A stretch of 42,706 nucleotides of DNA. Source: Candidatus Parvarchaeota archaeon (GTDB taxonomy: Archaea > Nanobdellota > Nanobdellia > WJKC01). Location: positions 1 to 42,706 of the forward strand of contig JAFCFT010000008.1 in the NCBI GenBank assembly GCA_017608505.1, read 5' to 3'. The notes under the pieces were generated by a model, which worked only from the letters and a program-made list of their open reading frames with translations, was not told the DNA's origin and made no database searches. This document shows positions 1-6,960 of the stretch, piece by piece. Each line of letters starts with the position of its first letter. Within the stretch, counting starts at the first letter, position 1. The translations under genes were made by a program, and so were the position numbers.

Positions 1-1
1 C

Positions 2-112
2 AGGGAGCTGAAACGAAGACTGAAATGGTTTGGAGGGTTTCAAAGCAGAAAAGGAGCAGAGAGTTTTATAAGGCAGTGGGTAAGGAATTATAACACGGAA
101 AAAGTCACTTAA
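2..112 (+). pseudogene. C-terminal tail of a transposase-like protein (partial at window edge)
   Basis: An open frame enters from the left edge and stops with TAA at 110-112. The visible 36 residues are rich in Arg, Lys and Trp and include KWFGGFQSRKGAESFIRQW. This resembles the C-terminal end of DDE-type transposases of archaeal insertion sequences, where a basic segment with GF-S and an aromatic/basic helix is common. That is an impression from composition and motif style, not a confirmed match. No terminal inverted repeat is visible after the stop. The end overlaps the stop of the convergent iscU gene by 4 bases. Whether the element is intact depends on sequence outside the window. Confidence 0.4.
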
Positions 113-489
113 CCTGATCTCTTTTTAGACAAGTAATCTTTAATAGCTTCTCTTAATGCGTCTTGGGCAAGGACTGAGCAATGGATTTTTGGCTCCGGGA
201 GGCCTCCTAAGGCTTTTACTATGTCCATGCGCGTGATTTTTAAAGCTTCTTTTATTGTTTTGCCTTTTGCAAGCTCAGTAAGCATGCTTGATGATGCAAT
301 TGCAGCAGCGCACCCAAGCGTTTTGAATTTAATGTCTGCAATTTTGTTGTCTTTGACTTTTATAAAGACTTTCATCACGTCGCCGCATATAGGATTTCCT
401 ACTTTGCCGACTCCGTCAGGGTCCTTAATTTCCCCCATGTTGCGCGGGTTGTTAAAATGCTCAATGACTTTTTTAGAATACTGGATCAT
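109..489 (-). CDS. iscU: IscU/NifU-type Fe-S cluster scaffold
   Basis: A 126-residue protein matching the full length of IscU. It acts in the cytoplasm as the scaffold on which sulfur from IscS and iron are assembled into [2Fe-2S] and [4Fe-4S] clusters. The three cluster-ligand cysteines are in their expected contexts: C35 in GNPICGD, C60 in LGCAAAIASS and C104 in KIHCSVLA. Asp37 after the first Cys is the conserved residue that promotes cluster release. The LPPVK-type chaperone-recognition loop is replaced by GLPEPKIHC, as in many archaeal and Gram-positive members. The start ATG overlaps the stop of iscS by 4 bases (ATGA), so the two are translationally coupled. No HscA/HscB or ferredoxin gene follows. 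Confidence 0.93.
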   Translation of the reverse strand: MIQYSKKVIEHFNNPRNMGEIKDPDGVGKVGNPICGDVMKVFIKVKDNKIADIKFKTLGCAAAIASSSMLTELAKGKTIKEALKITRMDIVKALGGLPEPKIHCSVLAQDALREAIKDYLSKKRSG

Positions 490-1622
490 AAAGGACTCAT
501 CTCTTTTAGGCGCTTGACTGTTTTAATTACAGATTTGATTAAGTAATTCACTTCTTTTTCAGTGTTCATTCTGCTTAAAGTTATGCGTATGCTGCCGTGG
601 CTTTCTATTGGGGTTCTGCCAATTGCTGTAAGAACGTGGCTTGGCTTCAAGCTTTTTGAAGAACAAGCGCTCCCAGTTGAGACAGCAATTCCTAGCGCAT
701 CAAGGCCAAGCAGCACTGACTCCCCTTCAACGCCTGAAAATGAAATGTTAATATTGTTGCACAGGCGTTTGTCTTCCTTAGGGCCATTAAGCTTTGCGTC
801 AGGGAACGCTTTTAATAATTCATTAATGATTCTGTCGCGCAGACGCGTCATGTATTTTATATGCTCTTGATTAGCTAATTGGGCTGCTTTTGCAAAGCCA
901 ACTATTCCTGGTATGTTTTCTGTCCCTGCCCTTAAGTCAAATTCGTGCCCGCCCCCGTCTATGAGTTTTTGGATGCGGATTCCTTTGCGGACAAATAAGG
1001 CTCCTACGCCTTTTGGGCCGTGGATTTTATGTGCTGAAAGACTTACTAAGTCAAGGTCCATTTTACGGACATTAATTGGGACTTTTGTAAATGACTGAAC
1101 TGCGTCAGTGTGGAAGTAGGCTCCGCCTTTGTGCGCAATGCGCGCAAGCTCTGCAATTGGCTCAATCGTCCCTATTTCATTGTTAGCGTGCATTATTGTG
1201 ACAAGTATTGTGTCTTTTGTCATTGCTTTTTTAAGGGTTTCTGGCTTGACAAACCCCTCGCTGTCAACAGGCAGGTATGTGACTTTAAATCCTAGCTTTT
1301 CAAGCGCTTTGCAAGTGTTTAAGACTGCATGATGCTCTATTTTTGATGTGATTATATGGCCCTTGCCTTTTGCAAAGGCAACGCCTTTAATAGCTAAATT
1401 GTCGCTTTCGCTTCCTCCAGATGTGAATATTATTTCAGAAGGCTCGGCGCCGATTGCGTCTGCAATTATTCTTCTTGACTGGTCTAATGCTTCATGAGCC
1501 TCCCTTCCAAAGCTGTGAAGAGAGGATGCATTTCCAAATTTTTCAGTAAAATATGGTTCCATTGCTTTTAGGACTTTTGGGTCAGCCGGAGTTGTTGCCC
1601 CGTTATCGAAGTATGCTTTCAT
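486..1622 (-). CDS. iscS: Cysteine desulfurase (IscS/NifS, class V aminotransferase fold)
   Basis: A 378-residue PLP enzyme that takes sulfur from L-cysteine, gives alanine, and hands the sulfur as a persulfide to IscU. Visible landmarks are the N-terminal YFDNGATTP, the HANNEIGTIEP segment, HTDAVQ (PLP-ring Asp), the PLP lysine K199 in SLSAHKIHGPKGVG, RAGTEN, and the catalytic cysteine C320 in STGSACSS. The short catalytic loop (C followed by SSKSLKPSHVL) fits the IscS/NifS group rather than SufS. It overlaps iscU (downstream) and the Cys-rich regulator (upstream) by 4 bases each, so all three form one operon read leftward. Confidence 0.95.
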   Translation of the reverse strand: MKAYFDNGATTPADPKVLKAMEPYFTEKFGNASSLHSFGREAHEALDQSRRIIADAIGAEPSEIIFTSGGSESDNLAIKGVAFAKGKGHIITSKIEHHAVLNTCKALEKLGFKVTYLPVDSEGFVKPETLKKAMTKDTILVTIMHANNEIGTIEPIAELARIAHKGGAYFHTDAVQSFTKVPINVRKMDLDLVSLSAHKIHGPKGVGALFVRKGIRIQKLIDGGGHEFDLRAGTENIPGIVGFAKAAQLANQEHIKYMTRLRDRIINELLKAFPDAKLNGPKEDKRLCNNINISFSGVEGESVLLGLDALGIAVSTGSACSSKSLKPSHVLTAIGRTPIESHGSIRITLSRMNTEKEVNYLIKSVIKTVKRLKEMSPL

Positions 1623-1975
1623 ATTTTAAGACACCCCCTGCAACCGCACAATTTGTTGTCTAGTTGTTCGTGAAGCAAGCATAAGCCTTTGCATTCTTTA
1701 AATTTCTTTAATATTTTTTGAACTTCAAAAATGAAGCAGGATTTGTTGCTTGCCAGCGCCTTTGCAGCTGTTTTGATTAGGGCTTTAACTTCGCTATTGA
1801 ATTTAACATCTCGCGCCCTTTTTGACATAAAATAGTTGCTTACGCACGCTTCAGTAACGCCAAATATTGATGCTATTTCTTTTTGTTTTAAGCCCATTGA
1901 GGAAAGATTATATGCTAGCTCCCTGCGAATAGCAGGTATGACGTAAAAGACTTCGAGCTCTTGCGGAAGCATCAT
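1619..1975 (-). CDS. HTH regulator with C-terminal cysteine cluster, first gene of the isc operon
   Basis: With the start chosen here the protein has 118 residues. The N-terminal half is a winged or tri-helical HTH: LPQELEVFYVIPAIRRELAY leads into GLKQKEIASIFGVTEACVSN, a clear turn with the recognition helix VTEACVSNYF. The C-terminal part has clustered cysteines (CKGLC and, further on, KLCGCRGC) that could hold an iron-sulfur cluster or metal. By position and make-up it is a candidate functional analogue of IscR/SufR, sensing cluster supply and controlling iscS-iscU; this is inference. The frame is open up to 2032, but a TATA box at 1998-2005 places transcription start near 1976, so the ATG at 1975 (or 1972) as a leaderless start is more likely. 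It overlaps iscS by 4 bases. Confidence 0.72.
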   Translation of the reverse strand: MMLPQELEVFYVIPAIRRELAYNLSSMGLKQKEIASIFGVTEACVSNYFMSKRARDVKFNSEVKALIKTAAKALASNKSCFIFEVQKILKKFKECKGLCLLHEQLDNKLCGCRGCLKI

Positions 1976-1982
1976 AAGAAAA

Positions 1983-2005
1983 TTAACTATTGTTAAGTTT
2001 ATAAA
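1983..2005 (-). promoter_or_regulatory. isc operon promoter with inverted-repeat operator candidate
   Basis: Read on the minus strand, TTTATAAA (1998-2005) is a canonical archaeal TATA box about 26 bases before the proposed leaderless start at 1975. Directly between TATA box and start lies a perfect inverted repeat, TTAAC-N4-GTTAA (1983-1996). A dimeric HTH protein bound there would block the transcription start, so this is a candidate operator for the product of the first gene. Confidence 0.55.
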
Positions 2006-2059
2006 TATTTGGGATAAATTAGACCTAATCAAAATTTGCGTGTTTCACAATCTAAATTT

Positions 2060-2845
2060 TTACAAGATTTTAATATTAAAAGTTACCATTCTTTCCCTGC
2101 CAAATTCCATCTCTTTTCTCCATTCAAAATTAGGAAATGATGGATCTTTTGATAATTCTTTTAATACTGTTTCTACTTTTTCCACATTATATTTGTTTAT
2201 TGTATGAATATTTATGAATCTGTATCCATAAGTAGCAGCTCTAAGATACAACTCTTTGGTAATGACAACTTTTGATGTGTCATTAGATACCCAAATTGCT
2301 CTTGGAAAAAAATCGATTAATTCACCAAGAATCTTATTAAAAATTTCATAAATTTTATTTTCATTGTCTTCGTATTTATTAATAATATCTTTTAAAATTG
2401 GTATAATTAATTCATCAAAGTAGCCTTGTATAACCCAATTAATAATTATAACTGCTCTATAGCCCCAACGATTTAAACCATCTTTTTTAATCTTTTTAGC
2501 ACCGTTTAGATCGCCTGCGAAATTACATGCTTTGGCTTCTTGTCCCATAATAAAGAGGCGCCAATCCAAAGGTGATAAGTACCTTTTTAAATCAGCAAAC
2601 CTTTCGTTATAACTTAAATTTTTTAAATTAAGATATTTTTTAGATTCTTCTTCGTCTAATAAGGGCAATAGATTATTCATTCCTTCTTTATTTATGATTT
2701 TCTTTATTTTTTTGAATAATTTTTTAAATTTGTCTGGAAGAATTTTTAAACCCTTTTTGCCAGATTTTTCGACTAATTCAAATAATTCAGGATGCTCTTC
2801 ATAAAGTTTTAACCAAAAATCGAAGGGAGGTGTAGAGGTATTCAT
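2060..2845 (-). CDS. Hypothetical protein
   Basis: A 261-residue, Lys/Ile/Asn-rich protein of unknown function. It has no signal peptide and no clear membrane segment. The N-terminal third is a charged helical region (many KKIKK and EEESKK runs); the C-terminal half has alternating hydrophobic segments ending in a beta-like VTFNIKIL. No catalytic motif is recognisable. Its ATG overlaps the stop of the upstream frameshifted small gene (ATGA), so the two were probably one transcription unit. Base composition looks more AT-rich than the isc and nrd genes on either side, which could mean acquisition by transfer. It is 27 bases upstream of the open frame that leads into the isc regulator. Confidence 0.6.
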   Translation of the reverse strand: MNTSTPPFDFWLKLYEEHPELFELVEKSGKKGLKILPDKFKKLFKKIKKIINKEGMNNLLPLLDEEESKKYLNLKNLSYNERFADLKRYLSPLDWRLFIMGQEAKACNFAGDLNGAKKIKKDGLNRWGYRAVIIINWVIQGYFDELIIPILKDIINKYEDNENKIYEIFNKILGELIDFFPRAIWVSNDTSKVVITKELYLRAATYGYRFINIHTINKYNVEKVETVLKELSKDPSFPNFEWRKEMEFGRERMVTFNIKIL

Positions 2846-3109
2846 AGTACTTCTTTTTCTTGTTGAGAAATAATATGCTCTATCATAGATGCGCTATCCT
2901 TAGCTATGAACAACTTTGATCCGGGCAACACTCCTCCAAAATCATCCGCCTTTAAGGGGCCGAAGAGAAAAACTATCTTTGATAGGCTCTTTTATTATTT
3001 TGTCGATTATTCTGCCTTCATCGTCTATTTCACAATTAAATAAGTCAAGTAGTTGGGGTAAGATTTCTTTATTAAATTCTATGAATTCAATTTTTTCTTT
3101 ATTGGTCAT
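2842..3109 (-). pseudogene. Small gene interrupted by one frameshift
   Basis: From ATG 3109 on the minus strand a 55-codon frame (MTNKEKIEFIEFNKEIL...) runs to TGA at 2942-2944. The frame one base over continues in a very protein-like way (GPLKADDFGGVLPGSKLFIA) to a TGA at 2842-2844 that overlaps the ATG of the next gene. Dropping one G in the run at CTTAAAGGCGG joins the two into about 88 residues: EIDDEGRIID...RPLK-ADDFGGVLPGSKLFIA. A good ribosome site (GAGGT) precedes the ATG, and a TATA-like stretch lies at 3131-3140. So this is a real small gene broken by an insertion, an indel error, or a programmed +1 shift. Function unknown. Confidence 0.55.
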
Positions 3110-3130
3110 ATTTATTACCTCACGTACTTA

Positions 3131-3140
3131 TTTTATATAT
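3131..3140 (-). promoter_or_regulatory. TATA-like element for the minus-strand AT-rich gene pair
   Basis: On the minus strand the sequence ATATATAAAA sits about 26 bases before the ATG at 3109, the usual archaeal spacing. A ribosome-binding motif (GAGGT) lies just before the same ATG. The rest of 3110-3348 (about 240 bases) holds no other gene that I can see. Confidence 0.4.
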
Positions 3141-3372
3141 CTTTTGATTACTAATAATCGTTTTGAAGTATAATCACCGCTCATCGCTACTCGTCTCACT
3201 TAAATATATCAAATATGTTTATAGTATTTAAAGGTTGTCAAAGTTGAAGGACTGTTGAATATGATTCCTAATAAAATGTCATGATACAGTAATTTTTAGC
3301 TAAAATCTATTTGTTGCAAGTCCTTTTAAATGAGAAAACTTATAAAACATGACTTCTTTACACACACATTCA

Positions 3373-4005
3373 ATGCTAAGGCACATGCCTTTTTATCCTA
3401 ATAAAGATGATTTTCATTGTATTAATGCTGCTATGAGGTGTGTTTTAAGGCATTATCAGAGAAAGGAGTATTCAGAAACTTATCTTGACAGTCTTTTAAG
3501 AAGCAGGCCAAAAACATGGCCCTGGATGCCTGAGTGTGCATTGGTCTTGCACGAGCTTGGATTAAAAGTTAAATATTTTGCAAAAATCAACATGATGGAC
3601 TATTTGAAAGGCGAGGCATTTATAAGAACTATAATTAGGGAACACAGCAATTCGTACATTAAAAGGACCGACTTTGAAAGACTTAGAAAGGCTGTTTACA
3701 GGCTTGAGACTTTAGAGCTGTTTGATCAAAGAGATTTAAGTCTTGATGAAGTTTCAACATTTATAAAAAAAGGATATGCTCCTATTTTTGTTATAAACAA
3801 TATTTTTGTCAAGCCAAGGCCTAAGCTCGGCAAATATGTTGTAGTAACAAGAATTGATAACTCGCACGTATACTATCATGAAACAGGACCTTCATTTAAG
3901 TACCCGAATTTTAGAGTGAAAAAAGAAGATTTTGAAAAAGCTTGGTTTGATACAAAGGAAATGATGCTTGTAATGGGAAATCAGAAGGTTTTGGAGTGGA
4001 AATGA
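3373..4005 (+). CDS. C39-peptidase-like (papain-fold) protein, probably without the catalytic His
   Basis: A protein of 210 residues from ATG 3373 (the frame is open from ATG 3349). It starts MPFYPNKDDFHCINAAM, which resembles the Cys-box of C39-like papain-fold proteins (D-x-x-C-x-x-A). Near the end, GKYVVVTRIDNSHVYYHETG matches the second conserved block, where active peptidases have a His directly before the hydrophobic strand (G-H-x-V-V-V). Here that place is Lys, so the protein may bind rather than cut peptides. No signal peptide is present. A TATA box (CTTATAAAA, 3339-3347) would start transcription near 3370, favouring the leaderless ATG at 3373. Stand-alone gene; family membership is a motif-based guess. 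Confidence 0.5.
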   Translation: MLRHMPFYPNKDDFHCINAAMRCVLRHYQRKEYSETYLDSLLRSRPKTWPWMPECALVLHELGLKVKYFAKINMMDYLKGEAFIRTIIREHSNSYIKRTDFERLRKAVYRLETLELFDQRDLSLDEVSTFIKKGYAPIFVINNIFVKPRPKLGKYVVVTRIDNSHVYYHETGPSFKYPNFRVKKEDFEKAWFDTKEMMLVMGNQKVLEWK

Positions 4006-4083
4006 AGGTTTTGTCTAATTATTTTCAATATTGAAAAAAATTTAATGAAATTCTTCAAAAACTCCAAATTCAAGCACTATTCT

Positions 4084-4106
4084 TTTAAAAAGCACCTTTG
4101 CTTCAT
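4084..4106 (+). promoter_or_regulatory. Promoter-like element, near copy of the histone-like gene promoter
   Basis: TTTAAAAA followed by GCACCTTTGCTTCAT matches 9993-10015 at 21 of 23 positions. The other copy is the TATA box and early region of the histone-like gene. Here the only frames after it are a handful of codons long. It may drive a small untranslated RNA, be the remnant of a lost duplicate gene, or be a shared factor-binding site. Confidence 0.4.
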
Positions 4107-4250
4107 GTGGAGTTATTTTTGTCATTAAAAAGTGACATAGTTTAGTGGACAGATTGCAAAAATCGCATTTTAAGACTTGGATTTGAAATTTAAAATTGAA
4201 TTATAAATAGATTATTATATCCTAAAATATATATTTTCTATTACATAATA

Positions 4251-4258
4251 TTTATAAA
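4251..4258 (+). promoter_or_regulatory. TATA box of the nrd operon
   Basis: TTTATAAA is a canonical archaeal TATA box. A start about 26 bases on would fall near 4280, inside the first NrdR-box-like palindrome, giving a 5' leader of about 55 bases that contains the second palindrome and a GAGGGAT ribosome site (4321-4327) before ATG 4335. Confidence 0.6.
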
Positions 4259-4272
4259 CTTCCAAAATATAT

Positions 4273-4288
4273 CAACAATATGTAGTGG
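4273..4288 (+). promoter_or_regulatory. NrdR box 1 (candidate operator)
   Basis: CAACAATATGTAGTGG matches 12 of 16 positions of the known bacterial NrdR-box consensus acaCwAtATaTwGtgt, including the core C-A-A-T-T-G positions. It overlaps the predicted transcription start of the nrd operon. Its start is exactly 32 bp before that of the second box. Confidence 0.65.
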
Positions 4289-4304
4289 TTCCATTGGAAA
4301 TATA

Positions 4305-4320
4305 CCACAATATATTGTGT
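4305..4320 (+). promoter_or_regulatory. NrdR box 2 (candidate operator)
   Basis: CCACAATATATTGTGT matches 15 of 16 positions of the NrdR-box consensus and contains the perfect palindrome CACAATATATTGTG. A 16-bp gap separates it from box 1, the spacing (about three helical turns centre to centre) known for paired NrdR boxes in bacteria. It ends 14 bases before the ATG of the gene whose product carries an NrdR domain, which points to autoregulation. Confidence 0.75.
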
Positions 4321-4334
4321 GAGGGATAATAACA

Positions 4335-6818
4335 ATGAAATGTCCTTATTGCGGGAGTGAAAGTACAAAAGTAGTTGATAAGCGCGATTCTGAAGACTCT
4401 GCAAGAAGACGAAGAGAATGCAATTCTTGCAAAAAAAGATTTACTACTTATGAACGCGTTGAAAATCTTTCTTTAACAGTTTTAAAAAAGAATGGCACAA
4501 AAGAGCAATTTGACAAAGAAAAACTTAAAAAAGGCATTATAAAAGCTTGCGAAAAAAGGCCAATTACTTTGGAGCAAATTGAAAAATTATGCGATGAAAT
4601 AGAGCTTGAATTAAGAAATAGAGATTCCCTTGAAGTTAAGTCATCTGTTATTGGCGAGCTTGCCATGGACAAGCTTAAAAACATTGACAAGATTGCTTAT
4701 TTAAGATTTGCTTCTGTGTATCACATGTTTGATGACATTAAGTCATTTGAGCGCGAGATTGAAAGGCTTTCAGACTTAAAACAGAAAAAAATTTCTCCTC
4801 CAAAAAGAATTAAAAAACGCGATGGCAAAATAGTCCCTTATGACAAGAAAAAAATTGCAGACGCAATTTGGGCTGCAGCAGAGTCTGTTGGCGGAAAAGA
4901 CAAAAAGCTTGCACGCGAGCTTGCAGACAAAGTTGAGTTTCAGCTTGCATTAAAATATGGAAGCGACAAAATCCCTAGTGTTGAGAACATTCAAGACATA
5001 GTTGAAAAAACACTAATAGAAGAAGGGCATGCAAAAACTGCAAAAGCGTACATACTTTACAGAGACACGCACAAAAAAATAAGAGAGCTTAAAAATGCAT
5101 TTGTTGACGTAACTGATACTGTTTCAGAGTATTTAAGCAAAAGCGACTGGCGAGTAAGAGAGAATTCAAACACAGACTATTCTTTTTCTGGTTTAATGCT
5201 CCACACTGCTGGAAAAGTCATTGCAACTTATACTTTAAACAACATTTATACTCCTGCAATCAGAGACGCTCATGTTAAAGGGTATATTCACATTCATGAT
5301 TTAAGTTGCGGAGTTATTGGATACTGCGCAGGGTGGTCTTTGAAAAACTTGCTTATTATGGGTTTTGGCAATGTGCCTAACAAAGTTGATACAAGGCCTG
5401 CCAAGCACTTGGATGTTGCTGTAGGCCAAATGGTTAACTTTATAGGATGCTTGCAAATGGAGTTTGCAGGAGCGCAGGCTTTTTCAAGCGTTGATACTTT
5501 GCTTGCGCCTTTTGTAAGGGCTGACAGCTTGTCTTATAAAGAAGTTAAACAGCAAATGCAGAAATTAATATACAATCTTAACATACCTTCGCGATGGGGC
5601 AGTCAGATGCCTTTTTCAAATCTGACTTTTGACTGGGTTTGCCCTCCTGACATGAAAGACGAGCCTGCTATTGTGGGTGGAAAAAGAATGCCTTTCACTT
5701 ATGGGGAGCTGCAGCATGAGATGAACATGATTAACAAAGCATTCCTCGAAGTAATGCTTGAAGGCGACGCAAAAGGCAGGATTTTCACATTTCCAATACC
5801 AACTTACAATTTGACTCCTGATTTTGACTGGGATTCTGAAAATGCAAACTTGCTTTTTGAATTAACAGCAAAATACGGGTCTCCTTATTTTCAAAATTAC
5901 ATAGGTAGCAACTTGGACCCGCGCGACATAAGGGCAATGTGTTGCAGATTGAATTTAAACATGAAGGAGCTAATCAACAGGCCAGGCCACACCTTTGCAA
6001 TGGGAGACAATACAGGTTCCATAGGCGTAGTCACTATTAATGTTAACAGGCTTGCATACGAATCCAAGACAAAGCAAGAATTTTTTGAAAAGCTTAAGCA
6101 TTACATGCTTATAGCAAGAGACGCTCTTGAAATCAAACGCAGGGTTATTGAAAAGAACTTAAAAAACGGGCTTATGCCTTATACAAAGACTTATCTTGGG
6201 ACATTTAGAAATCACTTTTCAACAATAGGCATTTGCGGAATGAATGAGGCGTGCGTTAATCTTCTTGGAGAGTCAATCGCTTCAGAACAAGGAAAAAAGT
6301 TCGCTATTGAAACTTTAATGTTTATGAGAGAAATGCTTAAAAGATTCCAGCAAGAGACGCAGAATCTATATAACTTAGAAGCCACTCCTGCAGAAAGCAC
6401 AGCGTACAGATTTGCAAGGCTTGATAAAAAATACCATCCAGACATATACACTTCTGGCGGAAAAGGCGAGCCTTATCTTACAAATTCAACACATTTGCCA
6501 GTAAATCACACCGATGACTTGTTTTTTGCATTAGAGCATCAGAATGACATACAGCCTTTGTATACTGGAGGAACCGTATTCCACGTGTTTTTAGGAGAAA
6601 GACTGCCTAATGCAGAGTCATGCAAAAACCTTGTTAAAAAAATAGCTTATAACACAAAGATACCTTACTTTAGCATAACGCCTACATTTAGCATATGCCC
6701 TGTTCACGGTTATATTCCAGGCGAGCATTTTACTTGCCCTTATATGAAAAGCGAGCCAAAAGTCGGGGCTGTTAAAATTCCTGTTAAAGCAAGCAAAGGA
6801 GGTGATTTGGATGAGTGA
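4335..6818 (+). CDS. nrdD: NrdR-NrdD fusion: repressor domain plus anaerobic ribonucleotide reductase catalytic chain
   Basis: This 827-residue protein joins two normally separate proteins. Residues 1-145 are NrdR: a zinc ribbon with C3, C6, C29 and C32 (MKCPYCGSES, RRRRECNSCKKRFTTYERVE) followed by an ATP-cone (about 46-135). Residues 158-250 are a second ATP-cone (KKRDGKIVPYDKKKI), the usual allosteric domain of NrdD. The rest is the class III reductase barrel, which makes dNTPs from NTPs without oxygen. Landmarks are C331 in GYCAGWSL, MCCRLNLNMK, GSIGVVTINVNRLAY, and a zinc-site start SICPVHGYIPGEHFTCPYM. The chain ends before the glycyl-radical segment, which is encoded by the next ORF in another frame with an 8-base overlap. 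Two NrdR boxes lie upstream, so the protein may repress its own gene when dATP is high (inference). Confidence 0.93.
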   Translation: MKCPYCGSESTKVVDKRDSEDSARRRRECNSCKKRFTTYERVENLSLTVLKKNGTKEQFDKEKLKKGIIKACEKRPITLEQIEKLCDEIELELRNRDSLEVKSSVIGELAMDKLKNIDKIAYLRFASVYHMFDDIKSFEREIERLSDLKQKKISPPKRIKKRDGKIVPYDKKKIADAIWAAAESVGGKDKKLARELADKVEFQLALKYGSDKIPSVENIQDIVEKTLIEEGHAKTAKAYILYRDTHKKIRELKNAFVDVTDTVSEYLSKSDWRVRENSNTDYSFSGLMLHTAGKVIATYTLNNIYTPAIRDAHVKGYIHIHDLSCGVIGYCAGWSLKNLLIMGFGNVPNKVDTRPAKHLDVAVGQMVNFIGCLQMEFAGAQAFSSVDTLLAPFVRADSLSYKEVKQQMQKLIYNLNIPSRWGSQMPFSNLTFDWVCPPDMKDEPAIVGGKRMPFTYGELQHEMNMINKAFLEVMLEGDAKGRIFTFPIPTYNLTPDFDWDSENANLLFELTAKYGSPYFQNYIGSNLDPRDIRAMCCRLNLNMKELINRPGHTFAMGDNTGSIGVVTINVNRLAYESKTKQEFFEKLKHYMLIARDALEIKRRVIEKNLKNGLMPYTKTYLGTFRNHFSTIGICGMNEACVNLLGESIASEQGKKFAIETLMFMREMLKRFQQETQNLYNLEATPAESTAYRFARLDKKYHPDIYTSGGKGEPYLTNSTHLPVNHTDDLFFALEHQNDIQPLYTGGTVFHVFLGERLPNAESCKNLVKKIAYNTKIPYFSITPTFSICPVHGYIPGEHFTCPYMKSEPKVGAVKIPVKASKGGDLDE

Positions 6819-6960
6819 AGTTTGCAATGAAAAATGCGAAGTATTCTCAAGAATTACAGGATACTTGAGACCTCTTAATAATTGGAACGAAGGCAAGAAG
6901 TCTGAATATGCAGAAAGAAAAACTTACAATGTTAAAAAAGCCCTGGGAAAAAGCAGTTAG
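6811..6960 (+). CDS. Free-standing glycyl-radical domain of anaerobic ribonucleotide reductase
   Basis: A 49-residue polypeptide (MSEVCNEKCEVFSRITGYLR...) matching the C-terminal end of class III reductases. Gly17 in RITGYLRP is the residue on which NrdG generates the glycyl radical; NNWNEGKKSEYAERKTY is the usual continuation. C5 and C9 probably complete the zinc site, because the main chain has CPVH and CPYM where four cysteines are usual. It starts 8 bases before the NrdD stop, with a strong ribosome site (GGAGGTGAT, 6798-6806) at good spacing, so it is read as a separate chain by coupled initiation rather than being an accidental frameshift. Known free glycyl-radical domains (GrcA/YfiD of pyruvate formate-lyase) show such a part can act in trans. 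Confidence 0.85.
   Translation: MSEVCNEKCEVFSRITGYLRPLNNWNEGKKSEYAERKTYNVKKALGKSS

Larger units (their letters stand above)
4006..4334. other. Intergenic control region upstream of the nrd locus
   Basis: This 329-base non-coding gap holds three things. First, a 23-base element at 4084-4106 that nearly repeats the histone-like gene promoter at 9993-10015. Second, an AT-rich stretch with several TATA-like runs (4201-4258). Third, the two NrdR-box-like palindromes (4273-4320). No RNA gene or ORF longer than a few codons could be supported in 4107-4200. Confidence 0.6.

Noticed and set aside
2916..3173. Plus-strand open frame of 85 codons
   Set aside because: It is antisense to the frameshifted minus-strand gene, which has promoter, ribosome site and overlap with the next gene.
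6798..6818. Simple sequencing error in nrdD
   Set aside because: The second frame has its own ATG at ideal distance from a strong ribosome site and the overlap is compact, which fits a true second cistron better; still listed as checkable.
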